Position numbers and translations under genes: made by a program. The notes beneath the pieces are model-generated. The model was not told the DNA's origin and searched no databases. It saw only the letters and a list, made by a program, of their open reading frames with translations. 64,000 nucleotides of DNA, from positions 1,178,001 to 1,242,000 of the forward strand of contig CAVOTH010000004.1 of NCBI GenBank assembly GCA_963699085.1, given 5' to 3'. This stretch comes from Bog-756 sp963699085 (GTDB lineage: Bacteria; Actinomycetota; Acidimicrobiia; Acidimicrobiales; RAAP-2). This document shows, one piece after another, positions 9,680 through 19,323 of this stretch. Positions within the stretch are counted from its first letter, which is position 1. Each line of letters starts with the position of its first letter.

Positions 9680-11386
9680 ATGACCCCGAATCTCCAGTTG
9701 ACGGCCCTCGAGATTGCCCGAAAGGCGAACCTCCGTCCCATCACCGAGATCGCCGCTTCGATGGGGATCGGTGAGGACTTACTCCTGCCCTACGGCCGCT
9801 ACGTGGCCAAGATCTCGCTCGACGCCATCGGGGCACTCCAGGACCGACCGCGGGCCCGCTACGTCGTGGTCACGGCGGTGACCCCCACACCTCTGGGTGA
9901 GGGCAAGACGACGACGACCATCGGCCTGGCCCAGGGGATGTCCCACATCGGCAAGCGGGCCACGGCCGCCATCCGGCAGTCCTCGATGGGACCGACGTTC
10001 GGGATCAAGGGCGGTGCGGCGGGCGGGGGCTACAGCCAAGCTGCGCCGTTCGAGGCGTTCAATCTGCACCTCACCGGGGACATGCACGCCGTCACCGCCG
10101 CCCACAACACCCTGTCCGCCATCGTCGACAACCACCTCTACCACGGCAACGAACGCAATCTGAATCTGCACGAGATCGCCTGGCGGCGTGTCCTCGATGT
10201 CAATGACCGGTCACTGCGAAACGTGGTGATAGGGCTGGGGACCTCGCAAGACGGCGTACCCCGCCAGTCCGGGTTCGACATCACCGCAGCCAGCGAGGTC
10301 ATGGCCATCCTCGCCCTGTCGACGTCGCTGGCCGACATGCGGAGGCGCCTTGGAGCCATCGTGGTCGGGTTCGACACGGCCGGTGAGCCGGTGACGGCCG
10401 AGGACGTGCGGGGCGCCGGGGCCATGGCGGTCATCTTGCGCGACGCCCTCCAGCCCAATCTCCTCCAGACCCTCGAGAACACGCCGGTCCTCGTCCACGC
10501 CGGGCCGTTCGGCAACATCGCCCACGGCAATTCGTCGGTGGTCGCCGACCTGATCGGGATCCACACCGGGGACTTCCTGATCACCGAAGCCGGATTCGGG
10601 GCCGATATGGGGGCGGAGCGGTTCTTCAACATCAAGTGCCGGGTATCCGGCCTGGTCCCCGACGCGGCCGTGGTTGTCACCACCGTCCGCGCCCTCAAAG
10701 CCCACTCGGGGGCCCACCGGATCGTCGCCGGCCGCCCGTTACCTCCGGCTCTGCTGGCGGAGAATCCCGACGAGGTGCGGGTCGGGGCGGCCAATCTGGT
10801 CAAGCAGATCGAGAACGTGCGCCTCCACGGTGTGACACCCGTCATTGCCGTGAATGCCTTCCCGGACGACTTCCCGAGCGAGCACAAGGCCATCCGCGAC
10901 ATCGCCGCGTCGCTCGGTGTGCGGTGCGCGGTCACCACCCACTTCGCCGACGGCGGTGCCGGGGCCACCGAGTTGGCCGAGGCGGTCGCCGAGGCTGCCG
11001 AGGAACCGGACTCGTTCACATTCCTCTATCCGTCGGACGCGCCATTGCGGGCCAAGATCGAGGCGATCGCCACCCGGATATACGGGGCTGACGGGGTGGA
11101 CTACTCCCCCGCCGCTGGTCGCACCCTGGACAGACTCGAGTTCCGTGGCTTCGATGGGCTGGCGGTGTGCATCGCCAAGACCCATCTGTCGATCTCGTCC
11201 GACCCGACCCTGAAGGGTGCCCCCACCGGTTGGCGACTACCTGTCCGCGAAGTCCGGCTCTCGGCCGGTGCCGGGTTCGCGTACGCCATCTGCGGCGACA
11301 TGCGGACCATGCCCGGCCTCGGATCCCACCCGGCCGCCTTCGACATCGACCTCGACGAGCACGGGGACATCATCGGCCTGTACTGA
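9680..11386 (+). CDS. fhs: Formate--tetrahydrofolate ligase
   Basis: 568 aa, the usual length for the family. The ATG at 9680 follows AAGGACG; the frame is open upstream but homology to the family starts here (LQLTALEIARKANLRPITEIA). It has the P-loop TPLGEGKTTTT (about residues 70-80), RQSSMGPTFGIKGGAAGGGY and FNLHLTGDMHAVTAAHN. It joins formate to tetrahydrofolate using ATP, giving 10-formyl-THF for purine synthesis and the one-carbon pool. No other folate genes are adjacent, and purE lies 37 kb away. The reading frame is intact, unlike many genes in the window. Confidence 0.97.
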   Translation: MTPNLQLTALEIARKANLRPITEIAASMGIGEDLLLPYGRYVAKISLDAIGALQDRPRARYVVVTAVTPTPLGEGKTTTTIGLAQGMSHIGKRATAAIRQSSMGPTFGIKGGAAGGGYSQAAPFEAFNLHLTGDMHAVTAAHNTLSAIVDNHLYHGNERNLNLHEIAWRRVLDVNDRSLRNVVIGLGTSQDGVPRQSGFDITAASEVMAILALSTSLADMRRRLGAIVVGFDTAGEPVTAEDVRGAGAMAVILRDALQPNLLQTLENTPVLVHAGPFGNIAHGNSSVVADLIGIHTGDFLITEAGFGADMGAERFFNIKCRVSGLVPDAAVVVTTVRALKAHSGAHRIVAGRPLPPALLAENPDEVRVGAANLVKQIENVRLHGVTPVIAVNAFPDDFPSEHKAIRDIAASLGVRCAVTTHFADGGAGATELAEAVAEAAEEPDSFTFLYPSDAPLRAKIEAIATRIYGADGVDYSPAAGRTLDRLEFRGFDGLAVCIAKTHLSISSDPTLKGAPTGWRLPVREVRLSAGAGFAYAICGDMRTMPGLGSHPAAFDIDLDEHGDIIGLY

Positions 11387-11424
11387 GCTGGGATTTCAGT
11401 CGCTGCAGCATCCTTGTCGGGTAG

Positions 11425-13119
11425 ATGGGCCGGTGCAACACTCGGCTGATGCGACACTCCGGCCCCCGACCGCTTGGCGTCCACGGGCGGCCCGTTGGCT
11501 TGGCCGCGCTTCTCGCCGTCATCGTGGCCGGGTCGCTCACCGGTTGTTCGTCCTCGGCATCGTCAAGCACCACGACAGCGGCGGCATCGGTGTCCTCGAC
11601 AACCTGTCATCCCCGGGTCGTCACGCCGCACGCCACTCCGGTCTCGGGCATACCGACCGACTGGAACATCACCTCGTTCGACGGCACCATCATCCGGGCC
11701 CACTGGTTTCCGCTGTCGGCCTACGTCCCGAGTGCCGGAAGCGGACCGCACCCGACCGTGTTGATGGGGCCGGGGTGGAGCGAGTCCGGGGAGACCGATA
11801 CCACCAGCCAGGGGATCCTCGGGGAGGTCCCGATCAGGGACTTGCTCGACGCCGGCTTCAACGTCCTGACCTGGGACCCCCGGGGATTCGGGAAGTCTGG
11901 CGGCAAGGCCGAGGTGGACAGCCCGCACTATGAGGCACGGGACGTGAGCACGCTCATCAGCTGGGTGGCCGCCCAGCCCGGGGTCGAGCTCGACGCACCG
12001 GGCGACCCCCGGATGGGAATGGTCGGCGTCTCCTACGGCGGGGGGATCCAGTTAGTGACCGCAGCCACCGACTGCCGGGTGGACGCCATCGTCCCGACCA
12101 TTGCCTGGAACTCTTTTGGGACCAGCCTCGACAAGTCCCGCACCGTCAAGACCGGTTGGGCGGGGATCCTGGACGACCTGTCCTCCTCCGACCATGTCGA
12201 CCCGGAGGTCACCGCCGCCTACGCATCGGGTAGCGCTACCGGCACCATCACCCCATCCGAGGCCGCCTGGTTCATCGCCCGGGGCCCGGCCCAACTGATC
12301 CACCGGATCAAGGCGCCGACGTTGTTCGTTCAGGGGACCGTGGACACCCTCTTCACTCTCCAGGAGGCGGTGGACAACTATGAGGTCCTTCGGTCCGGAG
12401 GCGTCAAGACGTCGATGCTCTGGTTCTGCGGAGGGCATGGCGTGTGCCTGACCAATCCGGGCAACACCGCCGCGCCGGAGCAAGCCACGCTGGCCTGGCT
12501 GAAACGGTACGTGCAACGCGATACATCGGCCTCCACCGGACCCGGATTCGAGTTCGTCGACCAGAACGGCACGACCTATACCGCGCCCTCCTACCCGCTA
12601 CCGGAGAGGCTGCCCTTCACGGCCCTGGGCGCGGGCACACTCGACTTGGTCTCGACCGGAGGGTCCGGGCCGGTCACCTCCTACCCTGGCGGCGAGGGGC
12701 TCGGTGTCCTGGTGGCCCCGATCACCCCGGCACCGGCCACCAACGCCGTCGACGTCCCGGTGACGTTCCCCTCCTCGGGGGTCATCGTCGGCGCGCCGCG
12801 CCTCGTGCTGGCCTACAAAGGGACGGTTCCCGCCCACGACAGGCCGACCCGGGTGTTCGCCCAACTGGTGGACACATCGACCGGTCTGGTGCTGGGCAAT
12901 CAGGTCACCCCGATCGACGTCACCCTCGACGGGCACAGCCACACGCTGTCGATGCCACTGGAGATCGTTGCCTATACGGCCACGCCGGCTTCTCACGTGG
13001 AGCTCCAGCTAGTGGCCACCACCGTCGCCTATGCCCAGCCCCAGTTGGGTGGATCGGTGACCTTCTCGACCGTCCATGTGGCCCTCCCGGTGGCCGCCCA
13101 CCTCACCCCCAAGGGCTGA
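11425..13119 (+). CDS. CocE/NonD-type (X-Pro dipeptidyl-peptidase-like) hydrolase lipoprotein
   Basis: 564 aa. The N-terminal hydrophobic segment ends in a lipobox (GSLTGC, Cys near residue 41), then a Ser/Thr stretch, so it is exported and lipid-anchored. The alpha/beta-hydrolase core shows the oxyanion region LMGPGW, the strand LTWDPRGFGKSGG, the nucleophile elbow GVSYGG, the acid in QGTVDTLF and the His in CGGHGVC. The last ~160 residues form a beta-rich domain like the jelly-roll end of CocE/X-Pro peptidases. It probably cleaves ester or amide substrates outside the membrane; the substrate is unknown. Start could instead be the ATG at 11449; neither has a clear ribosome-binding site. Confidence 0.85.
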   Translation: MGRCNTRLMRHSGPRPLGVHGRPVGLAALLAVIVAGSLTGCSSSASSSTTTAAASVSSTTCHPRVVTPHATPVSGIPTDWNITSFDGTIIRAHWFPLSAYVPSAGSGPHPTVLMGPGWSESGETDTTSQGILGEVPIRDLLDAGFNVLTWDPRGFGKSGGKAEVDSPHYEARDVSTLISWVAAQPGVELDAPGDPRMGMVGVSYGGGIQLVTAATDCRVDAIVPTIAWNSFGTSLDKSRTVKTGWAGILDDLSSSDHVDPEVTAAYASGSATGTITPSEAAWFIARGPAQLIHRIKAPTLFVQGTVDTLFTLQEAVDNYEVLRSGGVKTSMLWFCGGHGVCLTNPGNTAAPEQATLAWLKRYVQRDTSASTGPGFEFVDQNGTTYTAPSYPLPERLPFTALGAGTLDLVSTGGSGPVTSYPGGEGLGVLVAPITPAPATNAVDVPVTFPSSGVIVGAPRLVLAYKGTVPAHDRPTRVFAQLVDTSTGLVLGNQVTPIDVTLDGHSHTLSMPLEIVAYTATPASHVELQLVATTVAYAQPQLGGSVTFSTVHVALPVAAHLTPKG

Positions 13120-13144
13120 TCGACGCCGTTCCGGGTGTGACGGC

Positions 13145-13936
13145 TCATGGGTCGGACAGGCCGTCCAGGAACTCCAGGATGGCTTTGTTGGTCTCATCGG
13201 GGTTGGTCATGTTGGTGGCGTGGGTACCGCCAGGGACGGCGACGACCCCCGGGCACCCGACCAGTCCGGCGGCCAGAGCCTCCGCCTTGTCCATGGTGAT
13301 GGAGACATCGGCTGTGCCATGGACCACAACGGCCGGCACGGTGATCTCCCCCAACCGGTCGGCGATGCTCTCCCGTTCCAACAGCGCCCGACCCGGGTTG
13401 CGCAGATTCTCCTGGGGCTGGGCCTTCCATGAGGTGACCCAGACGGCGCTCAAGGCCGGGGGACCGATGATGAGCGACGCCGCGAACTCGGCGGTGGCGT
13501 CGGACGGTCCATTCTCCACCCAGTCGTCGATCATCCCCTTGTAGATCGGGATGACATCGGCGTCCTCCGGCCCCGCCTGGGTATCGAGCAGGATGAGGGC
13601 GCGCACCCGCTCGGGCGCTAGCAAGGCGGATCGCAGAGCGATGAACCCGCCCTGGGACATCCCACCCACAACGGCGCGGTCGATCCCGAGCGCGTCCATC
13701 AGGCCCAGGCAGTCGGCCGCCAGGTCCCAGTAGGTGAACGGCTTGCCGTCGTACTGGGTGTCGCCGAAGCCCCGCTCGTCCCAGGTAATGACCCGGTACC
13801 GGTCGCGCAAAGCGGCCACCTGGTCGGCGAACATCGACCGGTCCATCAGGAACCCGTGGCCGAGGATCACCACCGGCCCGTCGCCTCCGGTGTCGTCGTA
13901 GGCGATGGTCGCCCCATTTGCTTTGGCTGTCGCCAT
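13145..13936 (-). CDS. Alpha/beta hydrolase
   Basis: 263 aa from ATG 13936, chosen over an upstream in-frame start because of GAAGGG just before it and because the fold begins at MATAKANGATIAYDD. Motifs: HGFLMD (oxyanion), GMSQGGFIALR (nucleophile Ser), HGTADVSI (acid) and GGTHATNM (His), so the triad is complete. The cap region is short. Related to the 3-oxoadipate enol-lactonase/haloperoxidase-like hydrolases; the substrate cannot be told. Convergent with the CocE-like gene 26 bases away and about 100 bases downstream of the DUF2630 gene. Confidence 0.87.
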   Translation of the reverse strand: MATAKANGATIAYDDTGGDGPVVILGHGFLMDRSMFADQVAALRDRYRVITWDERGFGDTQYDGKPFTYWDLAADCLGLMDALGIDRAVVGGMSQGGFIALRSALLAPERVRALILLDTQAGPEDADVIPIYKGMIDDWVENGPSDATAEFAASLIIGPPALSAVWVTSWKAQPQENLRNPGRALLERESIADRLGEITVPAVVVHGTADVSITMDKAEALAAGLVGCPGVVAVPGGTHATNMTNPDETNKAILEFLDGLSDP

Positions 13937-14034
13937 GTCCGCCCTTCCCCTTGTCGGTCCGGCCGACCGGCCGGCGTCTTTCGTCGCTCGAACACTACGG
14001 CGGGTCAGCGGGATGCCCGTGCCCCGATGGCGGT

Positions 14035-14277
14035 CTACTGCTGGTAGCCCTCGACGGTGCCGATGGGTCGTGTGGCCGCCTCCGACGGGTCGCGGCCGGC
14101 GTCGCGCAGTGCCCGGCGCTGGCGCATCAGATCCCACAGCTGGTCGAGGGTCAGCTCGAGCTCGTGCAGACGGGACTGCTCCTCGCTGGACAGGCCTTCA
14201 CCGACGTGAGCCTCCTCGAGGCGGTGCTCTTCGTCCGTCAGCTGGTTGATGCGGGCGATCAGATCCTCATCGGGCAT
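14035..14277 (-). CDS. DUF2630 family protein
   Basis: 80 aa; ATG at 14277 with a strong AAGGAG site eight bases upstream. The sequence is charged and helical (IARINQLTDEEHRLEEAH, LELTLDQLWDLMRQRRALRD) and ends in a short tail. This matches actinobacterial DUF2630 proteins, small predicted helical-hairpin proteins without assigned function. It stands 62 bases downstream of the acyl-CoA dehydrogenase on the same strand and may be cotranscribed with it. Confidence 0.88.
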   Translation of the reverse strand: MPDEDLIARINQLTDEEHRLEEAHVGEGLSSEEQSRLHELELTLDQLWDLMRQRRALRDAGRDPSEAATRPIGTVEGYQQ

Positions 14278-14339
14278 ATGCGGCTCCTTAGATAGTCGAA
14301 CACCCTCGAGATTAGGAGGAGTGCTCGGCAAGCGTCGGT

Positions 14340-15491
14340 CTAGCGCGGCGCCCGCGGCAGACCCAGACCGAGCCACGAGATGATGTCTCGCTGGATCTCG
14401 TTGGCACCTCCGCCGAAGGTGAAGATCGTCTGACTGCGGGCCCGTTGCTCCAGTCGACCACCCAGGACGGCGCCGGCCGACCCCTCGGCGAGGTAGCCGG
14501 CCTGGCCCACGATCTCCCCCAGCACCCGGTAGGCCTCCAGGGCGAACTCGCTCCCGAAGACCTTGGTGGCCGAGGCGTCGGCCGGGTTCAACCCTTTGTC
14601 GGCCGCCCACGCCACCTTCCAGTTGAGCAGCTTCAGGTACTCGGCCCGGGCCCACACCCGGGCCAGGGCGATCTGCACCCACTCCTGGTCGATCACCCGC
14701 CGGCCGTCGGCCAGGCGCTCCTCCCCGGCCCAGGCGCGCACCTCGGCGATGTCGCGTGAGATGCCCGATACCGGGCAGATGGCCACCCGCTCGAAGTTGA
14801 GTTGGTTGGTGATGAGCGTCCACCCGCCGTTCTCCTCGCCGACCAGGTTGGCGGCGGGAACCCGGACTTCCTCGTAGAAGGTCGAACTGGTGAACTCCCC
14901 GGCCATCGTGGGCAGTGGAGTCCAGCTGAACCCGGGGGTGTCGACGGGCACGATGAACACCGACAATCCTTTGTGCTTCGGGACATCCGGGTCGGTGCGG
15001 GCGGCCAGCCACACGTAGTCCGCGTACTGGATGGCACTGGTGTAGAGCTTCTCGCCGTTGATGACGTACTCGTCGCCATCGCGTACGGCGCGGGTCCGCA
15101 AGGACGCCAGGTCGGTCCCGGCGGTGGGCTCGGTGTAGCCGATGGAGAAGTGGACCTCGCCCCGCAGGATGGCCGGGAGGAAGCGCTCCTTTTGTTCGTC
15201 GGTTCCCAACTGCATGATGGCTGGACCCACGCTGTTGAGAGTGAGGAGGGGTAGTGGCACCCCGGCCCAATGGGACTCCTCGACGAAGATCATCTGGTCG
15301 ATCGGACCCCGGCCGTGGCCGCCGTACTCGACCGGCCATCCGATGCCCAGCCAGCCGTCCTGGCCCATCCGGCGGATCGTCTTCACGTAGTCCGGGCGAG
15401 CGCCGTCGGGCCCGGATGCGGCCAGTCCGGCGAAGTACGTCCGCAACGTGGTCTGCAGCTCGAGCTGCTCGTCGGTCAGTGCCAGGTGCAT
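14340..15491 (-). CDS. Acyl-CoA dehydrogenase
   Basis: 383 aa from ATG 15491 (MHLALTDEQLELQTTL), chosen because the family starts with this helix; the upstream open frame is not homologous. Motifs: IGYTEPTAGTDLASL (FAD/acyl-CoA binding), TSAIQYADYVWLAARTD, and near the C-terminus FTFGGGANEIQRDIISWLGL, the FAD-binding end of the fold. The catalytic Glu position is occupied by the GGGANE/IQRD type seen in the FadE families of actinobacteria. It oxidises acyl-CoA to enoyl-CoA, probably on branched, cyclic or steroid-like acyl chains, but the specificity is inferred. Divergent from the SDR gene, 61 bases apart. Confidence 0.92.
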   Translation of the reverse strand: MHLALTDEQLELQTTLRTYFAGLAASGPDGARPDYVKTIRRMGQDGWLGIGWPVEYGGHGRGPIDQMIFVEESHWAGVPLPLLTLNSVGPAIMQLGTDEQKERFLPAILRGEVHFSIGYTEPTAGTDLASLRTRAVRDGDEYVINGEKLYTSAIQYADYVWLAARTDPDVPKHKGLSVFIVPVDTPGFSWTPLPTMAGEFTSSTFYEEVRVPAANLVGEENGGWTLITNQLNFERVAICPVSGISRDIAEVRAWAGEERLADGRRVIDQEWVQIALARVWARAEYLKLLNWKVAWAADKGLNPADASATKVFGSEFALEAYRVLGEIVGQAGYLAEGSAGAVLGGRLEQRARSQTIFTFGGGANEIQRDIISWLGLGLPRAPR

Positions 15492-15552
15492 GTCGGATGT
15501 CCCATGGGGCGGAGGATACCAATGCGGTCGCCGTGGGGTACCGTCCCCTGTC

Positions 15553-16347
15553 ATGGCCGACCCCTCCGCCCCCACCCCTCCTGGCGTGCTGTTCGACGTC
15601 TCGGACAAGACCGTCGTGGTCACCGGAGGCACCCGGGGGATCGGTCGGATGATCGCCGGCGGCTTCGTGGCCGCCGGCGCCCACGTGGTGATCGCCTCTC
15701 GCAAGGCAGACGCCGTCGAGGCGGCGGTGGCCGAGCTCGCTACCTACGGCTCGTGCAGCGGCATGGCCGCCGACCTCTCCACCGAAGAGGGTGCCCGGGT
15801 GTTCGCCGAAGCGGTCGCCGCAACACACGATCGGGTGCACGTGCTGGTCAACAACGCCGGTGCCACCTGGGGAGCACCGCTCACCGAGCACGACACCGCC
15901 TCGTGGGACCGTGTTCTCAATCTCAATGTCCAGGGCGTGTTCCACACCACCAAATTCTTCCTGCCGTTACTGCAGGCGGCATCCACCCCCGACGACCCGG
16001 CCCGGGTGATCAACATCGGGTCGATCGACGGGATCCACGTGCCGGTGTTGGAGTCGTACTCCTACTCCTCGTCCAAGGCCGCGGTCCACCAGCTGACCCG
16101 CCATCTGGCCCGCCACCTGGCCCCGGGCATCACCGTCAACGCCGTGGCCCCCGGACCGTTCGAGTCGAAGATGATGGCGGCCACGCTGGACGCCTTCGGC
16201 GAGCAGATCGTGGCTTCGGCCCCGATGAAGCGCATCGGCCGTCCCGACGACATGGCCGGAGTCGCCCTCTTCCTGGCGTCACGCGCCGGGTCCTACCTCA
16301 CCGGCGCCGTCATCCCCGTCGACGGTGGGATCGCCATGGTCGGCTGA
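15553..16347 (+). CDS. Short-chain dehydrogenase/reductase (SDR)
   Basis: 264 aa from ATG 15553. Classical SDR signatures: cofactor loop TGGTRGIG, NNAGATWG, catalytic Ser in GSIDG and YSSSKAA (Tyr-xxx-Lys), then APGPFESKM and the C-terminal GRPDDMAGVALFLAS and LTGAVIPVDGG. The basic residue after the Gly motif (SRK at the end of beta-2) suggests NADP(H). It probably oxidises or reduces a hydroxyacyl or alcohol substrate. The divergent acyl-CoA dehydrogenase implies a shared fatty-acid-like pathway. The stop lies in a GC hairpin (16338-16359). Confidence 0.93.
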   Translation: MADPSAPTPPGVLFDVSDKTVVVTGGTRGIGRMIAGGFVAAGAHVVIASRKADAVEAAVAELATYGSCSGMAADLSTEEGARVFAEAVAATHDRVHVLVNNAGATWGAPLTEHDTASWDRVLNLNVQGVFHTTKFFLPLLQAASTPDDPARVINIGSIDGIHVPVLESYSYSSSKAAVHQLTRHLARHLAPGITVNAVAPGPFESKMMAATLDAFGEQIVASAPMKRIGRPDDMAGVALFLASRAGSYLTGAVIPVDGGIAMVG

Positions 16348-16359
16348 CGTCGGCCGACC
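16338..16359 (+). terminator. GC hairpin spanning the SDR stop codon
   Basis: Seven-base arms GGTCGGC and GCCGACC with the TGA stop in the loop; no T tract follows. It may attenuate or terminate transcription in a GC-rich host, but evidence is only the inverted repeat. Confidence 0.35.
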
Positions 16360-16450
16360 CCTGGGCCGACCATTCGGCCACAGCCACCCGTGCCCTGCCG
16401 GTGACCTGGCGTCCCCTGGCCTGCAGGCCTGATGACGCTCTGGCGATTTA

Positions 16451-16484
16451 ACACTCTGCGTGGTAGTCTGACCACTTAGCGTGT
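16451..16484. promoter_or_regulatory. Nested palindrome, probable operator upstream of the NlpC/P60 gene
   Basis: Inner arms GTGGT (16460-16464) and ACCAC (16471-16475) are spaced by six bases, with outer arms ACAC (16451-16454) and GTGT (16481-16484) in exact mirror spacing. It lies 38 bases before the ATG at 16522. The half-site GGT...ACC is of the kind bound by GntR-family dimers. No regulator gene is next to it. Confidence 0.5.
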
Positions 16485-16521
16485 GACCAGGGTGGTTGCC
16501 GTCGCGTCCGGAGGTCGGGGC

Positions 16522-17799
16522 ATGCATCGTGTCGGGAGCAGGGGACGGGGAATCACCACGCTGGTGATGTCGGTGCTGATCGCCGGCATGGTCGCCTGCC
16601 CGGCCCTCAGCACGGCATGGGCCGGCATGCCGCCGGGGCGACCCCCGGCTCGGGGTGTCAAGGTGGCTCGGGCGCCCAAGGTGGTGCCGCCTCACCGGTG
16701 GACGACGCCTACTGGCTGGTCACGCAGTCGGGCGGCGTCGATGCCTTCGGCGTCCCCGACCTGGGTTCGCCCACCGGGCCTCTCAACCAACCGGTGGTCA
16801 CTGCCGCCCCGACCAGTGACGACGCCGGCTACTGGCTCACCGCCAGCGACGGCGGGGTCTTCAACTACGGGGACGCACCGTTCTTCGGGTCCACCGGCAA
16901 TCTGCGGCTCAACAAGCCGATCGTCGGGATGGCCCCGACGGCCCACGACAAGGGCTACTGGATGGTCGCCTCCGACGGGGGCATCTTCTCCTTCGGCGAC
17001 GCGCCGTTCTTCGGGTCCACCGGCAATCTGCGGCTCAACAAGCCGATCGTGGCCATGGCCCCGACGGCTGACGGCAAGGGTTACTGGCTGGTCGCCTCCG
17101 ACGGGGGTGTCTTCTCCTTCGGCGATGCCGGGTTCTACGGCTCGACCGGGAACCTCAGGCTGCAGCAGCCGATCGTCGGGATGGCCGCCACACCGGACGG
17201 GAAGGGCTACTGGATGGTCGCCTCCGACGGTGGTGTGTTCGCCTTCGGTGACGCCGCGTTCTACGGCTCGGCGTCCGGCACCACCGGTGAGCCGATCGAG
17301 CGGCTGGTGACGACTTCCGACGGCAAGGGCTACTGGATCCTCGCCCAGAACGGTACGGCTGAGGCCTTCGGCGACGCCACCGGCCAGAACCCGTCACCCC
17401 AGGCACTGATGTTCCGACCGGTCACCCCCGGCGACAGTGCCGTGCTGTTCGCATTCCTCCAGTTGGGCAAGCCGTACATCTGGGGCGGCAACGGGCCGGT
17501 CGGTTATGACTGCTCAGGACTGGCCCTGGCTTCGTGGACCCAGGGTGCCGGCGTGACCTTCGCCCGGGTGTCCGACGACCAGTACGAGACGGCCGGAGAT
17601 GCCGGTGGCCCTCGACCAGATGCAGGCGGGGGACCTGGTGTTCTGGGGAACCAACGCGGCCGACTGGACCACCGTGTACCACACGGCCATCTACGTGGGC
17701 GGCAACTGGATCGTCGAGGCGACCGGCGACGTGGTCCAACTCAACGCCCTCGGCCAGTGGGGAGTGGACAACCTGATGCCCAACGGCCGGAGGCCCTGA
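16522..17799 (+). CDS. Secreted NlpC/P60 peptidoglycan hydrolase with GYW repeats, two apparent frameshifts
   Basis: ATG 16522 follows GGAGG by seven bases. Signal peptide: MHRVGSRGRG, then a hydrophobic core ending LSTAWA. The frame changes near 16650-16690, then five or six ~47-residue GYW repeats run (GYWLTASDGGVFNYGDAPFF and variants). The NlpC/P60 domain starts near 17410: GKPYIWGGNGPVGYDCSGLA has the catalytic Cys, and after a second frame change near 17600 comes QAGDLVFWG and VYHTAIYVGGN with the catalytic His. NlpC/P60 enzymes cut gamma-D-Glu-diaminopimelate bonds in wall peptides. The repeats probably target the enzyme to the surface. Both breaks are best read as indels because the fold continues. 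Confidence 0.8.
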
Positions 17800-17888
17800 C
17801 CAGCCGCCCTGCGGGATCGACCCGGACCAGGCTGTACCGTGCCCGTGACGGCCGCGGCGCCGTCGCCGCCAGCACGAGGAGTCGTCCC

Positions 17889-19278
17889 ATGAGCCCCTTT
17901 CCCTACGCCGACCGGGTCCCGGTCCATCGCACCCTGCCTGAACAGGGGACACCCCGCGGGGAAGTCCTCGAGACCCTGCGGGCCATGGCCACCGAGGAGG
18001 ACCGGTCGTGGGAGTCGGGGCGGTGCTCCGGCACCATGTACTGCGGGGATCACGACCACTATGCGTTCCTCAACGAGGCGTTCTGCCCTCTTCTCCCACG
18101 TGAACGTCCTGCAGCGCGACATGTGCCCGAGTGCGACCCGATTCGAGGCGGAGATCATCGCCATGACCCTCGATCTACTGCACGCCGAAGCCATCACCGG
18201 CTCCGAGCCGGTCGGACTGGTCTCTTCGGGTGGCACCGGCAGCATCTGTCATGCGCTCCTGGCCTACCGCGATCACGCCGCTGCCACCCGGGACATCGTG
18301 CGTCCCAACGTCGTCAAGCCCGAGACCGCCCACCCCGCGTTCGACAAGGCCTGCCACCTGTTCGGCATCGAACTGCGGGTCGCACCGGTCGATCCGGTCA
18401 CCACGAGAGTCGACACCGAGTGGGTGGCCAAAGCGGTCGACGACGGAACGATCGCCATCATCGGCTCGGCGTGCAACTACGGATACGGCACCGTGGACCC
18501 GATCGAGGCCCTGTCGGACATCGCGCTCGAGCGCGGCATCGGCCTGCACGTCGACAGCTGCCTCGGTGGCTGGATCCTGCCGTTCGGACAGGAGCTCGGC
18601 TATGACATCCCCGTCTTCGACTTCCGGGTCCCGGGGGTCACGTCGATCTCGGCGGACACCCATAAGTACGGGTACGCGTTGAAGGGAACGTCGGTGCTCT
18701 CGTTCCGGGACAAGTCCCTGCGCAACGCCCAGTACTTCTTCAACACCGAGTGGTCGGGGGGGAAGTACTGCTCGCCGGGCATGGAGGGCTCGCGCTCGGG
18801 CGGGCTGCTGGCCGCCACCTGGGCGTCGATGATCCAGCTCGGGCGCCAGGGCTACCGCGGCTATGCCGAGCAGATCTTCGCCACCTCGGCGGCCATGCAG
18901 GCTGCGGTACGTACCCATCCGGAGCTTCGGATCCTGGGCGACCCGACGTTCCTGTTCAGCTTCACGTCCGATGTGTTCGACGTGTACCACGTGAACGACT
19001 CGATGCGCGAGAAGGGCTGGCGCTTCAACGGACAGCAGTACCCGAACGCGCTGCACATGGCGGTCACCCGGCCCCAGACCCAGCCGGGCGTGGCCGAGGC
19101 ATTCGCCGCCGACCTCGCCGAGGCCGTCGTCTACGCGGCCGCCCAGACCGGCGAGCCGGCTTCGGGTGCGGTCTACGGCGGCGTGGCGGGCGGCATGACC
19201 GACGAGGCCGACGAGTTCATCCGGATGATGATGAGCCACATGATGGACGCGCAGCAGTCCATCCCCGATGACGCCTGA
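17889..19278 (+). CDS. PLP-dependent lyase/decarboxylase (group II, sphingosine-phosphate lyase-like), one apparent frameshift
   Basis: ATG 17889. The N-terminal part (HRTLPEQGTPRGEVLETLRA, SGTMYCGDHDHYAFLNEA) is in one frame and the rest in another, joined near 18080 at LFSHVNVLQRDMCPSATRFE. The PLP domain shows GLVSSGGTGSI (phosphate loop), HVDSCLGGW (Asp for the pyridine N) and SADTHKYGYALKG with the Schiff-base Lys. This pattern is that of the aspartate aminotransferase-fold group II decarboxylases, closest in style to sphingosine-1-phosphate lyase and related bacterial enzymes. The substrate is unknown; cleavage of a phosphorylated long-chain base or decarboxylation of an amino acid are both possible. 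Confidence 0.82.
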
Positions 19279-19323
19279 ACCAGCGGACCGGCTTCGCCGA
19301 TTGGGATAATGGGAGGCCGTCGC

